Positions 1 through 7,896 of a DNA stretch of 36,912 nucleotides are shown here, piece by piece. The position numbers were made by a program, and so were the translations under genes. The stretch is from an uncultured Christensenellaceae bacterium. Lineage in GTDB: Bacteria > Bacillota > Clostridia > Christensenellales > UBA3700. Every line of letters begins with the position of its first letter. Position 1 is the stretch's first letter. The stretch is taken from the NCBI GenBank assembly GCA_944383905.1, contig CALWRI010000002.1, positions 1-36,912 on the forward strand, written 5' to 3'. The notes beneath the pieces are model-generated. The model was not told where the DNA came from. It ran no database searches and worked only from the letters and a program-made list of their open reading frames with translations.

Positions 1-39
1 TTTGAGATCGCAATCGCAATCGTAATACTTTGTAATCAT
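1..39 (-). CDS. ilvC: Ketol-acid reductoisomerase, N-terminal fragment cut by the window edge
   Basis: Only 13 codons are visible, reading MITKYYDCDCDLK, which resembles the start of many IlvC proteins (a YYD-DC-L pattern just before the NADPH-binding region). IlvC would convert acetolactate to dihydroxyisovalerate with NADPH and Mg2+. A GGAGG ribosome-binding site lies 8 nt upstream of the ATG. The fragment sits 64 nt downstream of ilvB on the same strand, the expected pathway order. The assignment rests on a very short stretch plus this context. No ilvN gene for the regulatory subunit lies between ilvB and this start. Confidence 0.7.
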   Translation of the reverse strand, partial: MITKYYDCDCDLK

Positions 40-103
40 TGTTTGTTCCTCCGAATTTATATGAAAATTGAGTTTTCTTATTTTTGTATCCTTTGTTTTG
101 CTT

Positions 104-1762
104 TTACATGACAATGTCGTCGATAGAGCCGCCGGGCGGTATCATCGGGAGCACTTTTTCGTCCCTGTCGATGACCGCGTCAATAACGCACGGACGTCCG
201 CTCGCAAGCGCCTTTTTGAGCGCCGCGTCGAGCTCTTCTACCGTCGTTGCTCTGAAACCGAGCGCGCCGAACGCCTCCGCCAGCTTGACGTAATCCGTCT
301 TTCTGTCGAGAGTCGTGCAGGAATATCTCTTGCCGTAGAACTGCGTCTGCCACTGTCTGACCATGCCGAGAACGTGGTTGTTGACGACGACGGTGACGAT
401 CGGGAGATTGTAGGTCACTGCGGTGCACATCTCGTTCATATTCATATGGAAAGAACCGTCGCCCGTGATCATGACGACTTTGCGGTCGGGTCTCGCGACC
501 TGCGCGCCTATCGAAGCGCCGTAACCGAAGCCCATCGTGCCGAGACCGCCCGATGTCACGAAATGGCGGGGTTTGGTGCGTCTCGCGTACTGCGCCGCCC
601 ACATCTGGTGCTGACCGACGTCGGTCGTGACGATGTCGTCCTCGGTGATATTGTCCGCGACGCATCCTATGATCTGATGCGGACGAAGCACTCCGGGAAC
701 GTCCTTGGGCTTGTAATCCTTGCTCCTCCACTTGTCCATCTGCTGCATCCAGTCGGTATGCTTGTTTTCCCTGACGAGCGGAAGCAGTTTTGACAAGACG
801 TCCTTGACGTCGCCGACGACGCTTACGTTGCAGGGAATGTTCTTGTTTATTTCCGCCGCGTCGATGTCGATGTGGATAATCGCGGCTTTGGTCGCAAATC
901 TGTTCTTATCCGTCGCAACGCGATCGGAGAAACGGGTGCCGACTGCGATCAGTACGTCGCTGTCCGCGCACATTCTGCCCGCGCTCATACTGCCGTGCAT
1001 ACCGACGAGTCCGAGATTGAGGCTGTCGTTGCAATCAAGTACGCCCGCCGCCATAAGAGTGTGGCAACCGGGTATCTCCGCCTTGTGCATCAGAGCGGAA
1101 AGCTCGTCCTGCGCGCCGCTCGTCTGTACGCCGCCGCCGAAAAGGATGGCGGGTTTCTTTGCGTTGTTGATAAGCTCCGCCACTTTTGCGATCTCATCGT
1201 CCCCGACCACGGGTACGGGAGCCGCTTCGACCGCGGGTTTTTTCTCGTATTCACATTCCGCACTCGTGACGTCTTTGGTAATGTCGACGAGGACGGGACC
1301 GGGACGACCGCTCTTTGCTATCTTGAAAGCGAGGCGGATCGTATCCGCAAGATCTTCCACCCTGCGCACGACGAAATTATGCTTTGTGATGGGCATCGTA
1401 ATGCCCGCGATATAAACTTCCTGGAAGCTGTCGAGACCGATAAGGTTGTTGGATACGTTTCCGGTGATAGCGACGACGGGGACGCTGTCCATGAACGCGG
1501 TCGCAATGCCGGTGATAAGGTTGGTCGCACCGGGGCCGGAAGTAGCGAGCACCACGCCGGTCTTGCCGGTAACGCGCGCATAGCCGTCCGCAGCGTGTGC
1601 GGCGCCCTGCTCGTGCGCGGTTATGATGTGCCTGATCCTGTCCTGATTCTTGTACAGAGCGTCGTAGATGTTGAGAACAGCACCGCCCGGATAACCGAAG
1701 ATGGTGTCCACGCCCTGTTCAAGCAGAGTTTCTACCAAAATTTGAGAACCGTTCAACTTCAT
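104..1762 (-). CDS. ilvB: Acetolactate synthase, large catalytic subunit
   Basis: This 552-residue ThDP enzyme condenses two pyruvates to acetolactate, or pyruvate with 2-oxobutyrate, the first common step of branched-chain amino acid synthesis. The catalytic glutamate is E51 in TAHEQGAAH. The N-terminal pyrimidine-binding, central and C-terminal pyrophosphate-binding domains are all present. The ThDP/Mg motif is GDGSFHMNMNE followed by NNHVLGMVRQWQ, where the family usually has NNxxLGMVRQWQ. Length is normal for IlvB. The start follows a GAGG box, and a TTGACT-17-TATTAT promoter lies about 90 nt upstream. The next gene is ilvC; the regulatory subunit ilvN is not adjacent. FAD-binding biosynthetic AHAS is far more likely than catabolic AlsS because of the GMVRQWQ signature and the ilvC neighbour. 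Confidence 0.96.
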   Translation of the reverse strand: MKLNGSQILVETLLEQGVDTIFGYPGGAVLNIYDALYKNQDRIRHIITAHEQGAAHAADGYARVTGKTGVVLATSGPGATNLITGIATAFMDSVPVVAITGNVSNNLIGLDSFQEVYIAGITMPITKHNFVVRRVEDLADTIRLAFKIAKSGRPGPVLVDITKDVTSAECEYEKKPAVEAAPVPVVGDDEIAKVAELINNAKKPAILFGGGVQTSGAQDELSALMHKAEIPGCHTLMAAGVLDCNDSLNLGLVGMHGSMSAGRMCADSDVLIAVGTRFSDRVATDKNRFATKAAIIHIDIDAAEINKNIPCNVSVVGDVKDVLSKLLPLVRENKHTDWMQQMDKWRSKDYKPKDVPGVLRPHQIIGCVADNITEDDIVTTDVGQHQMWAAQYARRTKPRHFVTSGGLGTMGFGYGASIGAQVARPDRKVVMITGDGSFHMNMNEMCTAVTYNLPIVTVVVNNHVLGMVRQWQTQFYGKRYSCTTLDRKTDYVKLAEAFGALGFRATTVEELDAALKKALASGRPCVIDAVIDRDEKVLPMIPPGGSIDDIVM

Positions 1763-1781
1763 AATCCCTCACATTTGCCCT

Positions 1782-1830
1782 CCCGCGACGTCATAAATAT
1801 GCACGTCCGTGCACGCATTGTCCGCGCGGG
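1782..1830 (-). promoter_or_regulatory. Structured leader of ilvB
   Basis: Between the predicted transcription start (about 1843) and the ilvB ATG, the minus strand carries CCCGCG (1825-1830) that pairs with CGCGGG (1782-1787). Nested inside is a perfect 5-bp hairpin with a 4-nt loop (TGCAC-GGAC-GTGCA, 1800-1813). The outer stem ends next to a GGGAGGG tract just before the start, so it could influence ribosome access. The leader is only about 80 nt and has no T-box features (no specifier stem, no T-box sequence, no terminator). A regulatory role is inference. Confidence 0.35.
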
Positions 1831-1849
1831 GATAATCAGATTACTTAAT

Positions 1850-1878
1850 ATAATATTATAAAAGCGCCGCAAAGTCAA
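1850..1878 (-). promoter_or_regulatory. Sigma-A-type promoter of ilvB
   Basis: The minus strand shows TTGACT (1873-1878), a 17-nt spacer, then TATTAT (1850-1855), within an AT-rich run. Transcription should start near 1843. The rest of the 410-bp gap between icd and ilvB (1879-2132) is AT-rich with no convincing gene; I see nothing else in it apart from the icd terminator. Confidence 0.7.
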
Positions 1879-2132
1879 GTGTATTCTTATTTTTTTTACT
1901 CCTCTGCGAGGCATTGCGCGTGCGCTTCACCGCGTTTTTCGCGTCTGGATAACTTTCAGTTGATTTTATGCAAAAATATTTATTATTAATGAATAAAAAA
2001 CCGCGACAGACGAAAATCAGGAATAAAATGCAAAAAACGTGCAAGACATCGGACGACGTTTCGGACGCCGCTCGGTCAACTCCGCGTCAGGTCGAGAAAA
2101 TCTTTCCTCTGCGGAAAATGCGTCAGAGCATG

Positions 2133-2152
2133 AAAAAAGCGGGTCTTCCCGC
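2133..2152 (-). terminator. Rho-independent terminator after icd
   Basis: On the minus strand GCGGG-AAGA-CCCGC is followed by six T residues, about 20 nt after the icd stop codon. It ends the icd transcript and isolates it from the ilvB promoter. Confidence 0.85.
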
Positions 2153-2172
2153 CTTTCTCCGTACATTGTCTT

Positions 2173-3375
2173 TCAGCCGAGTTTTTCCGCTATCTTTTTG
2201 AGGAAATCTTCGGTCTGCAAAGTAACGGGTTGCGCTTCGCCCTTGTAGAGCGCCGCAAGGTCTCCCGTCATGTATCCCTCCTCTATCGTTGAGAGAGTTG
2301 CCTTTTCCAGCTTGTCCGCAAACTCCGCAAGCGCCGCGTTTTTGTCGAGTTGAGCGCGTTTTGCGAGCGCGCCGCTCCATGCGAATATCGTCGCAACGGG
2401 GTTTGTCGACGTGGGCTTGCCGTCGCGATACTTATAATAGTGGCGCGTGACCGTGCCGTGCGCCGCCTCGTATTCGTAGTTGCCGTCGGGGGATACGAGC
2501 ACCGAAGTCATCATCGCGAGAGAGCCGAAAGCCGTCGCGACCATATCGCTCATCACGTCGCCGTCATAGTTCTTGCACGCCCAGATCATACCGCCGTTGC
2601 TGCGGACAACTCTTGCGACGGCGTCGTCGATAAGCGTATAAAAATACGTTATTCCGAGTTCTTCGAATCTGCTCTTGTACTCCTTGTCGTATATCTGCTG
2701 GAATATGTCCTTGAACCTGTGGTCATATGTCTTGGAAATCGTGTCTTTGGTGGAAAACCAGAGATCCTGCCTGGTGTCGAGAGCGTAGTTGAAACAGCTT
2801 CTCGCAAAGCTGGTGATGCTGTTGTCGGTATTGTGCATACCGAGGACGACTCCGCCCGTTTTGGAGAAATCGAAAATCTCGATGTCTCTCTCGTTGTCCG
2901 ATCCCGTGACGACGAGCTTTGCGCTCTCGCCTTTTTTGACATAAGCCTCGACGTCCTTATACACGTCGCCGTAAGCATGTCTCGCGATCGTGATCGGGCT
3001 CGTCCATGTGGGGATATAGGGGTTTATGCCCTTTACGAGAATGGGCGCGCGAAAAACAGTACCGTCGAGGATCGCCCTGATCGTACCGTTGGGGCTCTTC
3101 CACATCTGCGACAGATTGTACTCCGTCACTCTCTGCGCGTTAGGGGTTATCGTCGCGCATTTTACGCCAACGCCGTAGCGTTTTATCGCGTTTGCCGCGT
3201 CGTGCGTGACCTTGTCTCCCGTGCGTTCGCGGTTGACGAGACCGAGATCGTAATACTCCGTGCGAAGATTAACGTAAGGTTTGATAAGAATGTCCTTTAT
3301 CCAGCCCCAGATGATCCTCGTCATTTCGTCGCCGTCCATCTCGACAAGCGGCGTAGTCATTTTGATTTTATCCAT
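2173..3375 (-). CDS. icd: NADP-dependent isocitrate dehydrogenase, eukaryote-like type
   Basis: The 400-residue protein oxidatively decarboxylates isocitrate to 2-oxoglutarate and yields NADPH. The substrate loop KSPNGTIR (about residues 93-100), TITPNAQR (about 75-82) and RHAYGD (about 133) match the homodimeric eukaryotic/bacterial subfamily II rather than the E. coli Icd type. The position after GTVFR is APILV where relatives often have EPI or EAI. The chosen start is the ATG of MDKIKMTTPL, with GGAGAG just upstream; a longer reading from a TTG seven codons earlier has no good ribosome-binding site. It has its own promoter inside the end of ddl and its own terminator. No aconitase or citrate synthase is visible nearby, so its role may be 2-oxoglutarate and NADPH supply rather than a full cycle. 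Confidence 0.94.
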   Translation of the reverse strand: MDKIKMTTPLVEMDGDEMTRIIWGWIKDILIKPYVNLRTEYYDLGLVNRERTGDKVTHDAANAIKRYGVGVKCATITPNAQRVTEYNLSQMWKSPNGTIRAILDGTVFRAPILVKGINPYIPTWTSPITIARHAYGDVYKDVEAYVKKGESAKLVVTGSDNERDIEIFDFSKTGGVVLGMHNTDNSITSFARSCFNYALDTRQDLWFSTKDTISKTYDHRFKDIFQQIYDKEYKSRFEELGITYFYTLIDDAVARVVRSNGGMIWACKNYDGDVMSDMVATAFGSLAMMTSVLVSPDGNYEYEAAHGTVTRHYYKYRDGKPTSTNPVATIFAWSGALAKRAQLDKNAALAEFADKLEKATLSTIEEGYMTGDLAALYKGEAQPVTLQTEDFLKKIAEKLG

Positions 3376-3422
3376 TGAATCTCTCCGTACGGTCAAAGCC
3401 GCAAAAATTTTCTTTTGAAATG

Positions 3423-3451
3423 ATTATAATATTTTGCCGTGCATTTTGCAA
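3423..3451 (-). promoter_or_regulatory. Promoter of icd inside the 3' end of ddl
   Basis: On the minus strand TTGCAA (3446-3451), a 17-nt spacer and a perfect TATAAT (3423-3428) overlap the last codons of ddl. Transcription would start near 3416, giving a leader of about 40 nt before the icd ATG. This uncouples icd from the upstream cell-wall operon. Confidence 0.7.
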
Positions 3452-4566
3452 GCGTTTGCCGAGCTTTTGCCGTAAACGTCAAGCACGTTTGAACCGAATT
3501 TGACCGTTTTTGAGCGTTTTGAGCGCAAAATCGCGTCGTTTACGGCAGCGGCGACAACGTCGGCGTACCCCATGCCGTTGTCGCGGAAAAGATAGGTCGC
3601 AAGACTTCCGGGGATCGTGTTCGCCTCGTTTACGTAGACGGTGCCGTCGTTGTCGTCCACGAGAAAATCTATCCTGACGACGCCCTTTGCGCCCATTCCC
3701 TCGTACGCTGCAAGAGCCGCGGCTTTGACCTCTTTTTCGACTTTTCCGCTCACTTTCGCGGGATATATCCTGCCTCCTCCCGACATTTTGCCGTCCGAGA
3801 GATATTTCTGTTCGAAGGAGAGGAATTTATCCCAGGTCAACGGCTGTTCTATCTCCGAAACGACCGTCTTGCCGTCCCTGACAAGCACGGCGCAGTTGAG
3901 TTCGGTAAAATCCGTCAGCGCCTTTTCGCATATCGCCCTGTCGTCGAAAGCGAGCGCGGTCGCAAGCGCCTGTCGGAGCTCCTCTCTGTTATTCGCCACG
4001 GCGATCCCTATCGACGACCCCTGCGCGACGGGTTTGACTATTATCGGATACCCCGTTGTTCTCTCCGCCTTTTCGACGCTGTCGTCGCCGTCGTCGGTGA
4101 CGGTAACGTAAGGCGTTACGTTGAGACCGAGCGCGGAGAAGATCTTTTTTGAAAGTTCCTTATCCATACCGACCGCGCTTGCCCGGACGCCCGACGACGT
4201 ATACGGCAGTCCCGCAACGTCGAGATAGCCCTGGAGCGCTCCGTTCTCCCCCGTGCCGCCGTGCGTGCACAACAGACAGCAATCGGGTCTGAAAAGATTT
4301 TTTCTTCCGAAAAGCCCTATTTCGAATACTCCGTCCTTGTCCAGATACACCCGCTTCTTTCCGCGCACGCCTCCGATATAACTCTTTATCTCGTCAGCGC
4401 GTTCTACCGTGTAAAATCCGTTGTCTTCGAGCAAAAGCGGATAAATGCGGTAGACGTCTTTGAGATTTTTCATCGCCTGTACCGCCGTTATCACCGAAAC
4501 GTCTCTTTCCGTAGAATCGCCGCCGTATATCACCGCGACGCAAAGTTTGTTTGAATTGTCTTTCAT
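3424..4566 (-). CDS. ddl: D-alanine--D-alanine ligase
   Basis: The 380-residue ATP-grasp enzyme joins two D-alanines for peptidoglycan precursors in the cytosol. The N-terminal VIYGGDSTERDVS motif, HGGTGENGALQGYL (about 102-115), the SSGVRASAVGMDK segment, the ATP-grasp region IVKPVAQGSSIGI (about 176-188), the omega-loop sequence EQKYLSD and the Mg-binding NEANTIPGS near the C-terminus are all visible. The tyrosine in the KYLSD omega loop points to a D-Ala-D-Ala ligase rather than a VanA-type D-Ala-D-Lac ligase. A GAGGAGGG site precedes the ATG. It follows murF by 9 nt, and the two would act in sequence on the dipeptide. The C-terminal tail of about 25 residues is lysine/serine-rich and outside the core fold. 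Confidence 0.95.
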   Translation of the reverse strand: MKDNSNKLCVAVIYGGDSTERDVSVITAVQAMKNLKDVYRIYPLLLEDNGFYTVERADEIKSYIGGVRGKKRVYLDKDGVFEIGLFGRKNLFRPDCCLLCTHGGTGENGALQGYLDVAGLPYTSSGVRASAVGMDKELSKKIFSALGLNVTPYVTVTDDGDDSVEKAERTTGYPIIVKPVAQGSSIGIAVANNREELRQALATALAFDDRAICEKALTDFTELNCAVLVRDGKTVVSEIEQPLTWDKFLSFEQKYLSDGKMSGGGRIYPAKVSGKVEKEVKAAALAAYEGMGAKGVVRIDFLVDDNDGTVYVNEANTIPGSLATYLFRDNGMGYADVVAAAVNDAILRSKRSKTVKFGSNVLDVYGKSSANACKMHGKIL

Positions 4567-4575
4567 ATTCCCTCC

Positions 4576-6153
4576 TCAATAGCCGTCGGGCAGATCGTTT
4601 TCTATAAGAAGCACGTCTCCTCTTCTCATCACGACTGAAAAAAGCTCTTGCGCTTCTGAAAGATTTTTCCTGACGTAGACGTTTTGCTCATCCATTCCCG
4701 CGGACAGGACGCCCTCTCTCATATCGTCCGCATAAGGACCTATCAGCACCGCGACGTCCGCCGCCTTCGCGATCTCTTTGCCGAGTTCGAAATTGGCGAC
4801 CCTTTCTCTCTCCCCCATTTCCGCGAGCCCCTGACAAGCCACGACTTTGCGACCGCGGAAGCACGCAAGCGTACGGAGCGCCGCTCTCGCCCCTTCTTCG
4901 TTGGAATTGTAGCCGTCGTCTATTATCACTATCCCGGCATTGTTTTCGACGAGCTCGAGTCTGTGCGGAACGGGTTTCAGTCTGCCGACGGCTTCGGCTA
5001 TCTTTTGAGGGGAAACCCCGTAAACGAACGCGACGGCTGCGGCAAGCGTAATGTTGCTCACGTTGTGTTCTCCGAGCAGCCGCGTTTTGCAAGCCGCGCA
5101 CTCTCCGCCCGAAAACACGAGAGTAAAGCTGCTGCCGTCCTCTCCCGTCCGCACGTCCTTCGCATAACATTGTCCGCCGACTCCGACGCGGTATTTTTCG
5201 CCGCGAGCGTCTCTGAACATCAGTTTGCAGTAGTCGTTGTCGGTATTGAAAAAGGACTTCCCGCCTCGCTCCGAAACGTAATCGGACAACTCCGCTTTTG
5301 TATCTATGATATTCTGCAAGGTGCCGAAGGTTGCAAGGTGCTGGGCGGCTATGCCCGTTATGACGGCGCACGCGGGCTTCACGATATCGCAAAGCAGGGA
5401 GATCTCTCCGCGTCTTTTTGCGCCCATCTCCGCAATGAACACCTGCGCATCGGCAGGCATATCGCGGACTCCGATGCAAATGCCCATCGGAGTGTTGTAG
5501 CTGTGCGGAGTGGCGTAAACCCTGTACTTTTCCGCAAGCATGGCGGCAAGTATGTTTTTCACGCCCGTCTTGCCGTAGCTTCCCGTGACGCCAATTCTGA
5601 TCAAGTCCGTTTTTGCGTCCAGCTCCTTTTTGCAACCTTGTATATATATTCGGGCAACGGCTTGCTCTACAGGATAAACGAGGGCGGCAGCGGCGAAAAA
5701 CACGAGCGGAGCGCAGACGTAAGCGATCGGAATGAATACGAAATAAAGTCTGACGTCGCCCGCGACGATCGCGCTTCCCGCGGCGCACAGCGCGAGACAT
5801 ACCGCAGCCCCCGTCGCAAGGTAAAACACCGTGAAACGCACGCATCTTTTCGTGAATTTCAGCGGAGTCCTCGCGTTTTTGCCTTTGTTTGAGAAATAGA
5901 ACCAAACGGCTCCGAGCACGCAGAAAGCGGAGTAAAACCAGCCGCATTCCGCAAATCCGCGCGCGCAACCGACAGCGTAAACGAAATAACACGCCGCCGC
6001 GTTTGCCGCGCCGTAAAGCGACTGCGAAAGGAATTGCCGCCGCAGTTTCTTTGCGCCGTCGAATCGGTATCCGTTCTGCTGCCAGAAATTTAGCGCTCTG
6101 ACCGAAACGAGCCAGAGCAAAACGCCGTTAAGCGCCGCGGCGATCCACTCCAT
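4576..6153 (-). CDS. murF: MurF-like Mur ligase with an N-terminal membrane domain
   Basis: The 525-residue protein has two parts. Residues 1 to about 165 are hydrophobic with roughly five membrane segments (about 3-20, 45-63, 70-88, 107-128, 135-160). A complete Mur-ligase ATPase core and C-terminal domain follow: P-loop GVTGSYGKT at 188-196, EMGAKRRGEI, IVKPACAVITGI, HRLE and DDGYNSNEEG. The core resembles MurF, which adds D-Ala-D-Ala to UDP-MurNAc-tripeptide, and ddl is the next gene. However, the usual N-terminal uridine-nucleotide-binding domain is absent and replaced by the membrane region. The residue after GKT is Gly rather than Ser/Thr. The gene overlaps the upstream hydrolase by 26 nt and has only a weak GGGGGTGTGG site, suggesting translational coupling. 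A related Mur ligase with another substrate is possible. Confidence 0.8.
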   Translation of the reverse strand: MEWIAAALNGVLLWLVSVRALNFWQQNGYRFDGAKKLRRQFLSQSLYGAANAAACYFVYAVGCARGFAECGWFYSAFCVLGAVWFYFSNKGKNARTPLKFTKRCVRFTVFYLATGAAVCLALCAAGSAIVAGDVRLYFVFIPIAYVCAPLVFFAAAALVYPVEQAVARIYIQGCKKELDAKTDLIRIGVTGSYGKTGVKNILAAMLAEKYRVYATPHSYNTPMGICIGVRDMPADAQVFIAEMGAKRRGEISLLCDIVKPACAVITGIAAQHLATFGTLQNIIDTKAELSDYVSERGGKSFFNTDNDYCKLMFRDARGEKYRVGVGGQCYAKDVRTGEDGSSFTLVFSGGECAACKTRLLGEHNVSNITLAAAVAFVYGVSPQKIAEAVGRLKPVPHRLELVENNAGIVIIDDGYNSNEEGARAALRTLACFRGRKVVACQGLAEMGERERVANFELGKEIAKAADVAVLIGPYADDMREGVLSAGMDEQNVYVRKNLSEAQELFSVVMRRGDVLLIENDLPDGY

Positions 6154-6871
6154 ACCACACCCCCGAAACGAATTTTTCCACGATTGCCGTGTACTGCGCG
6201 AGGTTTTGCAGATAGCAGAAATGCCCGCCTTCGAGAAATACGAGCGCGCTGCCTCTTATCAGCCTGCAAAACCGCTTTGCCATATACGGCGGAGTATCTT
6301 CGTCATCCCTGCCCCAAACGACGAGAACGGGGTGCTTTATCGACTTGCATTCCTTGTCCGTGTATCTGTTGACGACGTTGACGAATGTCCTTTTCATGAC
6401 CCCGTCGAGCTCCCTGTAATCGGGAGATCCCGCGTCGGAGACGTCGGCTCCCAGCCTTTTTTTGAGTTTGTACGAAAAAACCTTGAAATAATATCTTATT
6501 CCTCTGCGCGGTTTCAGTCCCGCACCGTCGGTGAATATAAGACCGACCGTGCGCCCGGGATAATACGCCGCGATCAGCGCCCCCACCCGGCATCCGAAAG
6601 AATGTCCGACGAATACGGCTTTCTCTATGCCGATTTCGTCCATAAGCGAGATCACGTCGCGGACGTAATCTTCGAGCGTCATTACCTTGTCGCAACGGCT
6701 GTTTCCGAAACCTCTGAAATCGAACAGCAGACTGTTTATTCCGCGAAGCCCTCTCGCGACGGACAAAAAAGAAACGGCGCCGCCTCCCCAGCCGTGCAGA
6801 AACACGACGACGGGCGCTCCGTCTCCACCGTTTTTTACATATTCGAAACAGACGTTATCCGCGCTTAAAAT
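6128..6871 (-). CDS. Alpha/beta-hydrolase fold protein, probable ATT start
   Basis: The protein has the alpha/beta-hydrolase signatures: oxyanion-hole HGWGG, the nucleophile elbow GHSFG, and late acid and histidine positions in VVWGRDDEDTPP and LEGGHF. The substrate is unknown. The reading frame is open well upstream of the first GTG (6805) and encodes the expected first strands, beginning ILSADNVCFEYV. No ATG, GTG or TTG occurs there. A GGAGG (6880-6884) sits 8 nt before an ATT codon at 6871, making a non-canonical ATT start with 247 residues the best fit. It would overlap the end of rimI by 17 nt. Starting at the GTG would remove the first beta strands. Its place between rimI and murF does not reveal a function. 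Confidence 0.8.
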   Translation of the reverse strand: MLSADNVCFEYVKNGGDGAPVVVFLHGWGGGAVSFLSVARGLRGINSLLFDFRGFGNSRCDKVMTLEDYVRDVISLMDEIGIEKAVFVGHSFGCRVGALIAAYYPGRTVGLIFTDGAGLKPRRGIRYYFKVFSYKLKKRLGADVSDAGSPDYRELDGVMKRTFVNVVNRYTDKECKSIKHPVLVVWGRDDEDTPPYMAKRFCRLIRGSALVFLEGGHFCYLQNLAQYTAIVEKFVSGVWYGVDRRGA

Positions 6872-7319
6872 CTTCCTTACCTCCGACGTTGAGCCAATAT
6901 ATTATCGCGTCTTCGGTATTCTGATAAAATCTTTTTCTTATGCCTCCGACCTCGAAGCCGAAGGACTCGTAAAGCCCTCTTGCGCGGGCATTGGAACTCC
7001 TCACCTCGAGGGTCAGTCCTTCGAGCCCGCAAAGCGAAGCCGTATAGACCATATCCTTCACAAGCGCCTTTCCTATCCCTTCTCCGCGTCTGTCCTCTCT
7101 GACCGCCACGTTGTTGACGTAGCCGTCCCCGCATACGACGTTGTAGCTGTAATAGCCGACGACGTTACCATCGTCGTCCAAAGAAACTCTCGCGATCACG
7201 CCGTATTTGCCGCAGATCTCCTCGATCTGACTCCTGCTCCACGGCTCCGCGAAGGTCGCGCTTTCGATCGCGGCGACCTGCTCCGCGTGTTCTTTTGTCA
7301 TATCGACGATATTATTCAC
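6855..7319 (-). CDS. rimI: Ribosomal protein S18-alanine N-acetyltransferase family GNAT enzyme
   Basis: A 154-residue GNAT acetyltransferase. The acetyl-CoA pyrophosphate loop is RRGEGIGKALV, and the family pattern VNNVAVREDRRG and LEVRSSNARARGLYESFGF is typical of RimI (compare LEVR-SN--A-LY---GF). RimI acetylates the N-terminal alanine of S18 and in many Firmicutes sits with tsaE and tsaB, as here. It overlaps tsaB by 8 nt. The last 17 nt would overlap the hydrolase start. Confidence 0.9.
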   Translation of the reverse strand: MNNIVDMTKEHAEQVAAIESATFAEPWSRSQIEEICGKYGVIARVSLDDDGNVVGYYSYNVVCGDGYVNNVAVREDRRGEGIGKALVKDMVYTASLCGLEGLTLEVRSSNARARGLYESFGFEVGGIRKRFYQNTEDAIIYWLNVGGKEDFKRG

Positions 7320-7896
7320 CGTCTTTCATCCTCTCCGCCTGTGATTTTTTCAGATATACGGGCGAAAGGTTGCTCTCAAACAGACCTTTTTCCGCTCTGT
7401 ATTTTGCAAGCGCTATCAAATCTCTGCCGTTTACGGGCGTCGTCTGATAAGTTACGCTGACATTATATGAAAGGAGTTCTGTTTTGGTTACGCTCTTCTC
7501 CCAGACCGTATTCGTGCAGTCTCCGCAAAACATTGCCGCATAAAAGTTGTCGTTTCTCGCGTCTATAGCGGTGATGAAATCTCCTTTCTTTCCATATCCG
7601 ACAAGTGCGAGCGCGTCGACCGCAACGACGGGTTTGCCGAGAGCGAGGGCAAAAGCCTTTGCCGTCGCGACTCCCACTCTTATGCCGGTAAAAGACCCGG
7701 GACCGCACACCGCAGCAAACACGTCTATCTCCGCGATCTTTGCCCCCGCCTGCGCGAGAACGTCGTCAACGTAAGGCACGATAAGTCCGTTGTGCCTCTT
7801 GACGTCCTCTCCGCTCTTCTTCTGAAAAAACGCGCCGTCTATTTCCGCACAGACGACGAGCCTGTCGGTTGTGCTGTCAATCGCCAATATGTTCAT
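7312..7896 (-). CDS. tsaB: tRNA threonylcarbamoyladenosine biosynthesis protein TsaB
   Basis: This 194-residue ASKHA-fold protein is needed with TsaD and TsaE for the t6A37 modification of ANN-decoding tRNAs. It begins MNILAIDSTTDRLVV and contains the signature CGPGSFTGIRVGVATAKAFA (about 65-84) and AIDARNDNFYAA. It is somewhat shorter than the E. coli protein, with a reduced C-terminal domain. The start overlaps the end of tsaE by 20 nt, without a strong separate ribosome-binding site, implying translational coupling. TsaD itself is not in the window. Confidence 0.94.
   Translation of the reverse strand: MNILAIDSTTDRLVVCAEIDGAFFQKKSGEDVKRHNGLIVPYVDDVLAQAGAKIAEIDVFAAVCGPGSFTGIRVGVATAKAFALALGKPVVAVDALALVGYGKKGDFITAIDARNDNFYAAMFCGDCTNTVWEKSVTKTELLSYNVSVTYQTTPVNGRDLIALAKYRAEKGLFESNLSPVYLKKSQAERMKDGE

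Noticed and set aside
1763..1850. T-box leader upstream of ilvB
   Set aside because: The leader is only about 80 nt and lacks the specifier stem, the T-box sequence and a terminator; the same holds for the 68-bp region upstream of valS.
68..1861. Long plus-strand reading frames opposite ilvB, icd, murF, P-type ATPase and other genes
   Set aside because: They are antisense frames arising from GC-biased codon usage, lack ribosome-binding sites, and their translations show Arg/Asp-rich sequence without domains.
3376..3396. Upstream TTG start for icd
   Set aside because: The ATG at 3375 has GGAGAG at proper spacing and gives the usual N-terminus; the added residues are not typical of the family.
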